A DNA stretch of 64,000 bases from Winogradskyella helgolandensis (GTDB lineage: Bacteria; Bacteroidota; Bacteroidia; Flavobacteriales; Flavobacteriaceae). The position numbers and the translations under genes are program-made. Under the pieces are notes generated by a model. It saw only the letters and a program-made list of their open reading frames with translations, had not been told where the DNA came from and searched no databases. The stretch spans positions 124,001-188,000 of the forward strand of contig NZ_JABFHO010000002.1 of the NCBI RefSeq assembly GCF_013404085.1. The letters run 5' to 3'. This document shows positions 18,461-26,688 of this stretch, piece after piece. Every line of letters starts with the position of its first letter. Position 1 is the stretch's first letter.

Positions 18461-18493
18461 AGACCTATCAGGTTTTAAAAACCTGACCGATCT
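18461..18493. repeat. Degenerate copy of the AGACCTATCAG palindrome
   Basis: AGACCTATCAGGTTTT faces an imperfect complement ending CCTGACCGATCT. The left arm is identical to the start of the element at 8018, which shows that the element is dispersed. Confidence 0.55.
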
Positions 18494-18544
18494 ATTTGTA
18501 GAATTTTAATTTTTTATCACTAATTTTATTGAATTGTTGAATCT

Positions 18545-18634
18545 GCGTTAAGGGTTGCAACGACATCCTTTTTTTGCTGCCATATATGGCAAAAAAAGAT
18601 ATAGTGAAAAACCTGACCCTTTTTAGGGTAACGC
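18545..18634. repeat. Structured intergenic element upstream of 3-hydroxyanthranilate dioxygenase
   Basis: A 90-base segment framed by GCGTTA and TAACGC. Its centre is a 14-base perfect palindrome, TGCCATATATGGCA, extended by a T-run / A-run stem (T7 and A7) and ATC / GAT pairs. A short CCCTTTTTAGGG hairpin lies near the right end. It resembles, from memory, a recurrent Bacteroidota intergenic element with CATCCTTTTTTT and AAAAAAAGATATAG arms. Confidence 0.55.
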
Positions 18635-18649
18635 CCTAATAATAACCTC

Positions 18650-19186
18650 ATGAGCAAAATATATCCTCCAATTAATTTTAAAGCTTGGATTGACGAGAAC
18701 CGCCATTTACTAAAACCACCAGTTGGTAATAAGGTGGTTTGGAAAGATGGCGACTTTATTGTGATGGTCGTTGGCGGACCTAATAATAGAAAGGATTACC
18801 ACTATAATGAGACACCAGAGTTTTTCCATCAAATTGAAGGAGATATAATTTTAAAAATTATTGAAGATGGTGAACCTAAAGATATTCATATTAAAGAAGG
18901 TGAGATTTTCTTATTACCACCAAAAGTTCCGCATTCACCGCAACGTGGAGCAAATACAGTAGGATTGGTTATCGAATATCCTAGAGAAAAAGGTGTTCAA
19001 GATGCTTTACTATGGTTCTGTGAAAACTGCACGACCAAATTGTACGAAGAGGATTTCACAGTTGAAAATATTGAAACGGATATGCCTGTAATTTTCGATA
19101 AATATTATGGTGATAAGGACAAACGGAAGTGTCCTAATTGTGGTGAAATAATGGAACCACCAGAAAAGGTTAAGATAGATAATTAA
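18650..19186 (+). CDS. nbaC: 3-hydroxyanthranilate 3,4-dioxygenase
   Basis: Extradiol ring-cleaving cupin that opens 3-hydroxyanthranilate to 2-amino-3-carboxymuconate semialdehyde. At 178 residues, the catalytic iron ligands His51, Glu57 and His95 and the substrate residues Arg47, Arg99 and Glu110 fall at exactly the numbering known for bacterial enzymes. The second, rubredoxin-like iron site is intact: C124-x2-C127 and C161-x2-C164. The ATG at 18650 follows a structured intergenic element. Central enzyme of the cluster. Confidence 0.97.
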   Translation: MSKIYPPINFKAWIDENRHLLKPPVGNKVVWKDGDFIVMVVGGPNNRKDYHYNETPEFFHQIEGDIILKIIEDGEPKDIHIKEGEIFLLPPKVPHSPQRGANTVGLVIEYPREKGVQDALLWFCENCTTKLYEEDFTVENIETDMPVIFDKYYGDKDKRKCPNCGEIMEPPEKVKIDN

Positions 19187-19280
19187 AGGTGGATTGATTT
19201 TCCAAAAAAGGAAACACCTTAAATTCATAAAACATAACTAACTAAAGAGTTCAATAATAATTTGAATTCCTATTAATAAG

Positions 19281-19305
19281 ATTGCTACGGCAAACGCCTC
19301 GCAAT
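19281..19305. repeat. Palindromic element just before the ACMS decarboxylase gene
   Basis: ATTGC / GCAAT outer arms with an inner GGC / GCC pair, followed by TGACGG. It lies ten bases before the ATG at 19315. The open frame through it would add a spurious 11-residue N-terminus. Confidence 0.55.
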
Positions 19306-19314
19306 GACGGAGAC

Positions 19315-20400
19315 ATGGAAAAACGCAAACTTAGAATAAACGGTCATTCACATTTACTTCCTTATCCAGAGGAAATACCACAATTTATGCAAGACAAAGG
19401 TATTTTCTGGGTAGATAAAGACCGGAAATTTATGCTTCAAAAAGACTGGAATCGACCAATTACTGATTCTAGTTTTTTCTTAAATGAAAAGTTAGCTTGG
19501 ATGGAACGCTTTAATATAGACCATGCTGTGGTTCTAAACTTATCGCAACTTTATGGTAATGGACTTCGTGTTGAAGAAATGAAACAAGCCTTGCGCTTTC
19601 AGAATGATTTCAATGCTAAAATTCAACACAATAACCCGAGTAAATTTACTTGTGGTTTTGTTGTTCACCCTGGATTTGTAAGGGGTGCTTGTTGGGAAAT
19701 TGAACGTTGTGTGGAGGTTTTAGGGCTTCAACTATTATGCCTACCAACCCATTATATGGACACGATTGGAACTTGGCGTTGTATTTTTGATGAAGAAAAT
19801 GAGCCTATTTTTGAGTTGGCAAATAAATACAATCTTGCCGTTGAAATTCACCCATACGATGGTGAAAAATTCATAAAATTAGAAAACACATCATGGCGTT
19901 TTCATTTAATTTGGATGTTAGCACAATGCGCAGATGCTTATCATTTTTTAACTTTAAATGGTTTACAAGATAAATTCCCAAACATGCGTACTTGCTTTGC
20001 TCATGGAGGGCAATTGGCACAAATAAATTTAGGACGACGAATTCAAGGTTTTGACGGTAGACCCGATTTATTTGAAGGTAAAAGCCACCCTAGAAAAGCG
20101 GTTGGTCATAAAAATATATTCTTTGACACTTTAGTACACGATACAGGTGGCTTAGAGTTATTAATTAGAAATCAAGGTTCTAAACAAGTTATAATGGGAT
20201 TAGATGACCCATACCCTTTAGGCGAAATGGAAAGCGAAAAACAATCGTCATATCCTGGTAAGATTATAGATTTAGCTATAGACAGAAAAATTATAACAGA
20301 AACAGAAGGCGATGCTATATGGGAAGATAACGTTATACAATGGTTATGTGGTGATGACGAAGTGGCTAAAAAGAAATTAGTAGATAGGATTTTATCCTAA
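19315..20400 (+). CDS. nbaD: 2-amino-3-carboxymuconate-6-semialdehyde decarboxylase (amidohydrolase family)
   Basis: Zinc-dependent, non-hydrolytic member of the amidohydrolase superfamily, decarboxylating ACMS to 2-aminomuconic semialdehyde. Metal-site motifs are visible: N-terminal HSH in NGHSHLLP, EIHPYDG, FAHGGQ and the aspartate in GLDDPYP. At 361 residues from ATG 19315 it is slightly longer than typical bacterial ACMSD (about 335). It controls whether carbon goes to 4-oxalocrotonate rather than spontaneously to quinolinate. Last catabolic gene of the cluster; the following O-methyltransferase is 41 bases away. Confidence 0.93.
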   Translation: MEKRKLRINGHSHLLPYPEEIPQFMQDKGIFWVDKDRKFMLQKDWNRPITDSSFFLNEKLAWMERFNIDHAVVLNLSQLYGNGLRVEEMKQALRFQNDFNAKIQHNNPSKFTCGFVVHPGFVRGACWEIERCVEVLGLQLLCLPTHYMDTIGTWRCIFDEENEPIFELANKYNLAVEIHPYDGEKFIKLENTSWRFHLIWMLAQCADAYHFLTLNGLQDKFPNMRTCFAHGGQLAQINLGRRIQGFDGRPDLFEGKSHPRKAVGHKNIFFDTLVHDTGGLELLIRNQGSKQVIMGLDDPYPLGEMESEKQSSYPGKIIDLAIDRKIITETEGDAIWEDNVIQWLCGDDEVAKKKLVDRILS

Positions 20401-20441
20401 TGATTTCCTGAGTATTATTCCTCTAATTTAAATTATTATGT

Positions 20442-21083
20442 ATGCATTTCTTGCCCGAAAACTTAGATAAATATGTAGTTGACCACTCTGAACAAGAACC
20501 TAAACTATTACAACAACTTACTAGAGAAACGTATCAAAAAGTATTACAGCCTATTATGCTTAGCGGACCTTACCAAGGTCGTGTTTTAAGTATGATATCT
20601 AAGTTAATTAGACCAAAATCTGTTTTAGAACTAGGAACGTTTACAGGCTATGCAACTTTATGTTTGGCTGAAGGACTTCAGGAAAACGGGAGGCTTCACA
20701 CAATTGATATTAACGAAGAATTAGTTGATTTCCAACGAAAATATTTTGATGCGTCTGAATATGGAAAGCAAATTATTCAACACACAGGAAGCGCTTTAGA
20801 CATAATTCCTGAATTAAACGAAACTTTTGATTTGATCTTTATTGATGCAGACAAACCGAACTATTCCAATTATTTCCATTTAATTATAGACAAATTAAAT
20901 AAAGGAGGAGTTATTCTTTCAGATAACGTTTTATGGCATGGAAAAGTTGTAGAACCTTTAGATGAAAAAGATAAATCTACCAAAGCTGTTTTAGATTATA
21001 ACACACTTCTTAAAAATGATAAACGTATTGAAACGGTCCTTCTACCAATAAGAGATGGCTTAACGATTAGTCGAAAAATATAA
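20442..21083 (+). CDS. O-methyltransferase (class I, PF01596-like)
   Basis: A 213-residue SAM-dependent O-methyltransferase. Motif I is LELGTFTGYATL (about 66-77), followed by HTIDINEE and the metal-binding block FIDADKPNYSNYF (about 142-154), and later LSDNVLWHGKV. Family members methylate catechols, caffeoyl-CoA or tRNA wobble hydroxyuridine, and the sequence does not decide among these. It follows the kynurenine cluster on the same strand. A role in methylating a hydroxylated aromatic of that pathway is possible but unsupported. Confidence 0.9.
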   Translation: MHFLPENLDKYVVDHSEQEPKLLQQLTRETYQKVLQPIMLSGPYQGRVLSMISKLIRPKSVLELGTFTGYATLCLAEGLQENGRLHTIDINEELVDFQRKYFDASEYGKQIIQHTGSALDIIPELNETFDLIFIDADKPNYSNYFHLIIDKLNKGGVILSDNVLWHGKVVEPLDEKDKSTKAVLDYNTLLKNDKRIETVLLPIRDGLTISRKI

Positions 21084-21093
21084 TCACGCAGCT

Positions 21094-21873
21094 ATGAGTA
21101 AAATTGACATACGCACCGCAGATGTTGTTAAATACATCACTCCTTTACGAGAAGGTGGTTCATTACCTGCCATCGTAAAAGCTAGCGACGGATTTCTTTA
21201 TGTGTTAAAATTTAGAGGGGCTGGCCAGGGCACCAAAGCACTAATAGCAGAATTTATTGGAGGAGAATTAGCAAGAGCTATTGGTTTAAAAGTTCCGGAA
21301 TTAGTTTTTCTAAATTTAGACGATTCCTTTAGCAAAACCGAACCCGATGAAGAAATACAAGATTTATTGAAATTTAGTGTGGGTTTAAATTTAGGCTTAC
21401 ACTATTTAAGTAGCTCTATTACTTTTGATCCTTTAGTTTCTGTTGCTGATGCAATGACATCTTCCAAAATCGTTTTGTTAGATAGCATTATTAGCAACAT
21501 AGACCGAACCGTAAAAAACACCAATTTGCTTAATTGGAATAAGGAATTATGGGTCATAGATAATGGTGCTAGTTTCTATTTTCATCATAATTGGAGTACT
21601 TGGGAAAATCATCTTACAAGAACGTTTCCACTTATAAAAGATCATGTCCTTTTAGAACGTGCTTCCTTATTAAATGAAGCGTCTAAAGGGATTATAACTG
21701 CACTAACCCAAGACATCATTAAAGATATTGTATACAAAATACCTGAAGATTGGCTGATAAACGACTCGGATTCCTTTACTCCAGATGAAATGAGAAAGGC
21801 CTATATTGAATACTTAAATTCGAGACTCTTAAAAATTGACACCTTAGTAAAAGAAGCTGAAGATGCAAGATAA
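21094..21873 (+). CDS. HipA-like kinase domain protein
   Basis: A 259-residue protein of the HipA_2 (PF20613-like) group. Kinase-fold residues are visible: the VLKF lysine near 39, Glu53 region, the catalytic-loop-like N135-I-D137-R138 with N142, and the DFG-like D156-N-G. It may therefore be an active kinase of unknown substrate. It lacks the full HipA N-terminal subdomain. It overlaps the following DUF3037 gene by 11 bases. This pairing is one I recall from many bacteria and argues for a two-protein unit, possibly toxin-antitoxin-like. Confidence 0.85.
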   Translation: MSKIDIRTADVVKYITPLREGGSLPAIVKASDGFLYVLKFRGAGQGTKALIAEFIGGELARAIGLKVPELVFLNLDDSFSKTEPDEEIQDLLKFSVGLNLGLHYLSSSITFDPLVSVADAMTSSKIVLLDSIISNIDRTVKNTNLLNWNKELWVIDNGASFYFHHNWSTWENHLTRTFPLIKDHVLLERASLLNEASKGIITALTQDIIKDIVYKIPEDWLINDSDSFTPDEMRKAYIEYLNSRLLKIDTLVKEAEDAR

Positions 21874-22255
21874 AGTTACTTTTGAATATGCTATTATTAG
21901 ATTGGTTCCTAAAGTAGAACGTGAAGAATTTTTTAACGTCGGTGTTATTTTGTTTTCAAAGCGAAAAAAATTCCTTGGAGTTAAATTTAATGTCGACCAA
22001 CAAAAATTGAATGCGTTTTCGTGCGAATTAGATTTAGAAGTTATAAATAATTACCTGAAATCTTGGGAATTAATCTCTAAAGGAGAGCCTTCAGGAGGTG
22101 CTATTGCCCAATTTGAATTGTCAGATCGGTTTAGATGGTTAGCTGCCTCTCGTAGCACGGTTATTCAAAGTTCTAAGACGCATTCTGGTATTACTGAGAA
22201 TCCGGAGCACGAATTACAATCTATTTTTGAAAAGCACGTCTTAGACTTAGATTGA
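21863..22255 (+). CDS. DUF3037 domain protein
   Basis: A 130-residue protein matching the DUF3037 signature: FEYAIIRLVPKVEREEFFNVGVILFS at the N-terminus (conserved Y-A-I/V-R and N-V-G), and W/SRSTVIQSS followed by a helical tail. Function unknown. The ATG lies 11 bases inside the HipA-like kinase gene, so the two products are probably made together. The pair ends at a strong terminator. Confidence 0.85.
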   Translation: MQDKVTFEYAIIRLVPKVEREEFFNVGVILFSKRKKFLGVKFNVDQQKLNAFSCELDLEVINNYLKSWELISKGEPSGGAIAQFELSDRFRWLAASRSTVIQSSKTHSGITENPEHELQSIFEKHVLDLD

Positions 22256-22280
22256 ACTGCTTCAATTTCATTAGATAAGA

Positions 22281-22309
22281 AAAGCCTCACTAATTTTAGT
22301 GAGGCTTTC
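22281..22309. terminator. Bidirectional intrinsic terminator
   Basis: Stem AAAGCCTCACT / AGTGAGGCTTT with loop AATTTT, between the plus-strand DUF3037 gene and the minus-strand protease gene. The T-run is short on both strands. Confidence 0.75.
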
Positions 22310-22324
22310 TAATTCAATTAAGGT

Positions 22325-23824
22325 TTACTGAACAGCCTCTAGAGCATCAATATTCCCATAACCAAAGCTACTATTTTTATTAGGATAAAATTCAGAAGAC
22401 TGCTTTAACCTATTAAGCACTTGTGTCCTGCTCCAACTTGGATACTTAGACCATATTAAAGCTGCAATACCTGCTGTAGTTGCTGTTGCTACAGAAGATC
22501 CACCTGTGTAACGACGTTGACCATCATTAAAGCCTAATACAGGAGGTGCTTTACTTGTATTATTATCGCCCTCCATAATAATGGTGAAGTCTATTTTACT
22601 ACCGCTATGACACGTATCACAACGCTCATAATTACTTCCATCATTAACACCGGTTACAGCCACAGTTTCGCTCATGGTCGCAGGAAAAATCACACCAAAA
22701 CCATTAGTAAAACTAGTAGACGTTCCACCTGCTGCAAATATTAATTTGCCTTTACTGTAAGCATATCGCACGGCATCTTTTACATTACCAATAGACCAAA
22801 CATAACCTATGGACATTGAAATTATTTTCACATCACTTCTATTGCCTAAATCTTTTAAAGCTTGAGAAACACCTTTACGCTCATGATAATCGTTTAAAAG
22901 CACATCTTCTGTAGCTCTATAAGCCACCAAATTAGAATTATAGGCCACACCTACAGGCATTCCGTTATCATTTCTTGGTGCTGCCATAGTAGATCCCATT
23001 GCTGTACCATGTCCACATTTATCGTGAGGACCATCGTAGTTACTAGACCACCACCAATTAGAATCTATAAAAGTGCCATACTTTTGAACAAATCGCCCTG
23101 ATGAATAGCCATCATTAATTCCTACTGAATTTAATAACGCTTGCGACTTTGAAACACCTGTATCAATTAATCCAATGGTAACACCAGAACCTGTTGAAAT
23201 ATTCCATGCATCACGAATGTTATGCTCATCAAAATGCCAAGATACTTGTGCATTATTTGGAGCTATAGTAGAATAGTGCGCTGAATTAATTGAAGCTCCA
23301 CTTGTATCACATCCTGAGCTTGATTTTTGTTGCACATCGGTATATTGATTATACCCATTTGGTTCCAAATACCGAACATAATCACTTTCTCTTAAAGCAA
23401 TAATAGTTTCTAGCTTCGTTACTTCCGCATCAAAAACGGTTAGAATATCATCTTCTCTCAACTTAAAACTTTCTTTATCAACTTGTTCTTTGTTAAGAAT
23501 AGTCGCGAGTAAACTGTTCTTTTTACTTTCGAGATCAGAATCACCTTCTTCACCAAAACTTTGACCTTCATTTCCATAACCCACAGTCAATACATTCTGT
23601 CCGTGCGTTAATGCGCTCCATAAAAAGTGCGCGTCTTCTTTATTCCAATCAAAATCACCAGTTGTTCGAATACTTTCACTAATACGTTGATTAATTTGCT
23701 CAACGGTTAAAGGGTTTTCTGGAAATTGAACCGCTTCTGATTCTGCATCAATAATAGTATCTTTAGAACAAGATACTATAGTAATTGCCACTACAAGCAC
23801 TACCAAAGTGTACATTTTTTTCAT
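22325..23824 (-). CDS. S8 family serine protease, lipoprotein
   Basis: Subtilisin-type protease of 499 residues. The lipoprotein signal ends IVSC (Cys about 19). A propeptide-like region (about 20-190) precedes the catalytic domain. Triad motifs: Asp in GLIDTGVS, His in CGHGTAMGSTMAAP, Ser in GGSSVATATTAG. A Cys pair, ERCDTCHSG, lies near the end of the domain. There is no T9SS domain, so it is expected to be membrane-anchored. It is a monocistronic unit between terminators, reading toward the kinase/DUF3037 pair. Confidence 0.92.
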   Translation of the reverse strand: MKKMYTLVVLVVAITIVSCSKDTIIDAESEAVQFPENPLTVEQINQRISESIRTTGDFDWNKEDAHFLWSALTHGQNVLTVGYGNEGQSFGEEGDSDLESKKNSLLATILNKEQVDKESFKLREDDILTVFDAEVTKLETIIALRESDYVRYLEPNGYNQYTDVQQKSSSGCDTSGASINSAHYSTIAPNNAQVSWHFDEHNIRDAWNISTGSGVTIGLIDTGVSKSQALLNSVGINDGYSSGRFVQKYGTFIDSNWWWSSNYDGPHDKCGHGTAMGSTMAAPRNDNGMPVGVAYNSNLVAYRATEDVLLNDYHERKGVSQALKDLGNRSDVKIISMSIGYVWSIGNVKDAVRYAYSKGKLIFAAGGTSTSFTNGFGVIFPATMSETVAVTGVNDGSNYERCDTCHSGSKIDFTIIMEGDNNTSKAPPVLGFNDGQRRYTGGSSVATATTAGIAALIWSKYPSWSRTQVLNRLKQSSEFYPNKNSSFGYGNIDALEAVQ

Positions 23825-23940
23825 ATAATAAAATTTAGATTATTATTTAACCCTCTAAATATATTAAATAAAACACATTAATTAGCACCTAAATTTATGA
23901 TTAAATTAAAAAATCAAATCACTTTATGAGAAATACGCAA

Positions 23941-24231
23941 TTACTTATTGCGTTTTAATGATCCTGTGAAGTCTTCAAGATCATCTTTTATTTTATTGAT
24001 TTCTTCTTGAACATTTTTTGTAACATCTTTATCTATGATGTTATTTTCCTTTGCACTTTTAGTCACTTCTTGCTTTATGTCATTTGATGCATCTTTTAAT
24101 TGACGCATACCTTTACCTAAGCCTCTAGCTATTTCTGGAAGTTTATCTGCACCAAATACTAATACCACTATTAATAGTATCACCATAATTTCGGCAGCTC
24201 CAATGAATAATATTGTTAAATGATGTATCAC
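23941..24231 (-). CDS. tatA: Twin-arginine translocase subunit TatA
   Basis: A 96-residue Tat component: a short N-terminal membrane helix (about 5-24), the hinge FGADKLPEIARGLGKG, then an amphipathic helix and a charged acidic/lysine tail. The start is GTG at 24231. The -7 element TATATTTG ends only four bases before it, so the mRNA may be leaderless or translation may start slightly downstream. Single-gene unit; tatC is not in the window. Confidence 0.93.
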   Translation of the reverse strand: MIHHLTILFIGAAEIMVILLIVVLVFGADKLPEIARGLGKGMRQLKDASNDIKQEVTKSAKENNIIDKDVTKNVQEEINKIKDDLEDFTGSLKRNK

Positions 24232-24235
24232 GTTG

Positions 24236-24243
24236 CAAATATA
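24236..24243 (-). promoter_or_regulatory. -7 promoter element of tatA
   Basis: The minus strand reads TATATTTG, a full match to TAnnTTTG. It is placed so that the predicted transcription start falls at or next to the GTG start codon. Confidence 0.5.
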
Positions 24244-24280
24244 GAATGAGTTTGTGGATTATACCACCTCAAAATTAAAA

Positions 24281-24311
24281 ATAAAAAAAGCCAACTTAAA
24301 AAAGTTGGCTT
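24281..24311 (-). terminator. Intrinsic terminator of the M1 peptidase gene
   Basis: Ten-bp stem AAGCCAACTT / AAGTTGGCTT, followed on the minus strand by a run of seven T. Confidence 0.85.
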
Positions 24312-24328
24312 AAATTTATCATCTTTAA

Positions 24329-26626
24329 TTAATCTCTTGCTCTACCCTTAAACTTATCGAAATCGCTTTCTTTAACTTCTATAGGCCAAGAATTATTAGA
24401 GGTATCTACATCGGCCGTTTCTAGATCTGGATCTACTTGTACCGATACAATTTCCTTATCACTTGCAATAGCTTTAGTTACTTCCTTATCATTAAGCCTC
24501 CATACTTGAGCTGGATAAGTTTCTCTTGACTTAGTGCCATCAGCATAAGTATACTCAACAATTAACGGCATTACTAATCCACCTGGTTTATCAAACGTTA
24601 TTTGATAGAAATATTTAGGTGCTTTTTTCATAGCCTTCTGCTCATCTGGTGTAAAATTATCCATGATGTATTCTTTTACTGTAGGTAAATCATCTAGGGA
24701 CGCATTTGTTTTCATGGCATCTTCAAAACCTTCGGCACCTTCTTCAATAAAATACACTAAGCTTTCAGGATCTCTATTATAGCGCTCAGCCAGTCTTTTT
24801 CCATTATCATTTGGGGTTGTCGTTACCGCAAATTTCTTAACTTCTTTTACACCAATATCCGTATAATCTGTAGTATAAAACCAACCTCTCCAAAACCAAT
24901 CTAAATCTACCGCTGAGGCATCTTCCATAGTACGGAAAAAATCTTCTGGAGTTGGGTGTTTAAACTTCCAACGATTTGCATATTCTTTAAATGAATAATC
25001 AAATAGCTCACGTCCCATTACGGTTTCTCTTAAAATATTTAAAGCTGTTGCAGGCTTACTATAAGCATTACTTCCAAATTGATAGGTATTTAAACCTTTG
25101 GTCATAACTGGTGCGATAAAATTTTGATCACCACCCATATATCTTACGATATTTTTAGCAGGTCCTCGTCGAGACGGAAATGCTTTGTGTTGTGGAGATA
25201 AAGCATCAGGATACCATTCCCCAAAATCTTGCTCAGCAACATATTGTGTAAAGGTATTTAAACCTTCGTCCATCCATGTCCATTGACGCTCATCACTATT
25301 TACAATCATTGGGAACCAATTGTGCCCAACTTCATGAATGATTACTCCAATCATTCCGTATTTAGTTCTATCAGAATAATTCCCTTCTTTATCTGGACGA
25401 CCAAAATTAAAACAGATCATAGGATATTCCATTCCCATTGGTGTATTTACAGAAATCGCCTTGTGATAAGGATAATCAAATGTCATACGCGAATAGGTTT
25501 TTAAGGTACTCGCAACCGCTTTTGTAGACCATTGCTCCCAAAGCGGGTTTCCTTCTTTTGGATATAAGGAGACAGCCATAACATCTTTCTCACCAAGTTT
25601 TACAGCCATCATATCCCAAAGAAACTTACGAGAGGTTGCAAAACCAAAATCACGAACCATTTTTGCCGACAATTTCCAAGTTTTCTTGTCTTTACTTTTA
25701 GATTTCTCAGCGTTTCTTGCGTCTTCGTCTGTGACAATCATTACAGGATCGTCATAAGACTTCAGTGCTTTCTTGTAGCGTTTCATCATTTCTTTAGTGA
25801 ATACTTCCTCACGATTTGTAAGTACTCCTGTTCCGTCTAAAATATGGTCTGCAGGCACTGTAATATTCACATCAAAATCACCAAATGGTAGTGCAAATTC
25901 ATCTCGTCCCCAAAATTGAGAATTTTGCCACCCCTCTACATCATTATATACAGCCATTCGTGGGTAAAACTGAGCTATAGTATATAAGTTATTATCATCT
26001 TCTTCAAAATATTCATAACCAGAACGTCCTCTATCTTTAACATGATTATTTATATTGTACCACCATTTTATTTGGAACGAAAATTTATCTCCCGTGTTTA
26101 TCGCTCGTGGCAATTCTACACGCATCATGGTACGATTTATAGTATGTTGCAAATCATTTCCATTAACATCTTTAACATGCATGATGTTAAAACCGCCATC
26201 AAAAGATTCTTTTAAATAAGACTTTACAACACTAGAAGATAAATTGGCAGGTGAAATTGCAGAACTACCAATTAGTGGTGTTTTTGAATCTTTTGCACGC
26301 ATATTTTGATCTAATTGCACCCATAAATATTTTAATTCATCTGGGGAATTATTAGTATAGGTAATCGTTTCATCACCATACAATTTCGCATTGACATCAT
26401 CGATTTCAATATCCATTTTATAATCTGCCTGTTGCTGATAATAGCCAGGGCCAGGAGCACCAGAACCTGTTCTAAACACATTTGGTGTAGAAAACTCATC
26501 ATAAAGCTGTTTAAATTTGTTTTGGTTAGTATGACCTTGTTGGCGTTCGGCCTTTACGTCATTTTGAGCATAAGTACTAAAAGACGTAAAAAGTATAGCA
26601 CACAAGAGGTAATTAAAAATTTTCAT
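24329..26626 (-). CDS. Secreted M1 family metallopeptidase
   Basis: Zinc aminopeptidase-like protein of 765 residues with signal peptide (1-20, TYAQ). Zinc motif H431-E-x-x-H435 in IHEVGHNWF and the third ligand Glu454 in WMDEGLNTF (spacing x18) are intact. The usual GAMEN exopeptidase motif is represented by GMEYPMICF upstream of the zinc site. Likely periplasmic or surface peptide degradation. Separated by 62 bases from the upstream DUF6702 gene, so possibly co-transcribed with it. Confidence 0.94.
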   Translation of the reverse strand: MKIFNYLLCAILFTSFSTYAQNDVKAERQQGHTNQNKFKQLYDEFSTPNVFRTGSGAPGPGYYQQQADYKMDIEIDDVNAKLYGDETITYTNNSPDELKYLWVQLDQNMRAKDSKTPLIGSSAISPANLSSSVVKSYLKESFDGGFNIMHVKDVNGNDLQHTINRTMMRVELPRAINTGDKFSFQIKWWYNINNHVKDRGRSGYEYFEEDDNNLYTIAQFYPRMAVYNDVEGWQNSQFWGRDEFALPFGDFDVNITVPADHILDGTGVLTNREEVFTKEMMKRYKKALKSYDDPVMIVTDEDARNAEKSKSKDKKTWKLSAKMVRDFGFATSRKFLWDMMAVKLGEKDVMAVSLYPKEGNPLWEQWSTKAVASTLKTYSRMTFDYPYHKAISVNTPMGMEYPMICFNFGRPDKEGNYSDRTKYGMIGVIIHEVGHNWFPMIVNSDERQWTWMDEGLNTFTQYVAEQDFGEWYPDALSPQHKAFPSRRGPAKNIVRYMGGDQNFIAPVMTKGLNTYQFGSNAYSKPATALNILRETVMGRELFDYSFKEYANRWKFKHPTPEDFFRTMEDASAVDLDWFWRGWFYTTDYTDIGVKEVKKFAVTTTPNDNGKRLAERYNRDPESLVYFIEEGAEGFEDAMKTNASLDDLPTVKEYIMDNFTPDEQKAMKKAPKYFYQITFDKPGGLVMPLIVEYTYADGTKSRETYPAQVWRLNDKEVTKAIASDKEIVSVQVDPDLETADVDTSNNSWPIEVKESDFDKFKGRARD

Positions 26627-26688
26627 ATAATTTTTTTGTTATTAAAATGATGTCCAAAATATGACTTTAAGATGGCTTTAACAGTTTT

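Noticed and set aside
12258..20400. Horizontal transfer of the kynurenine cluster as a genomic island
   Set aside because: Many palindromic repeats are present, but there is no integrase, tRNA or flanking direct repeat, and base composition does not look different by eye; composition was not computed.
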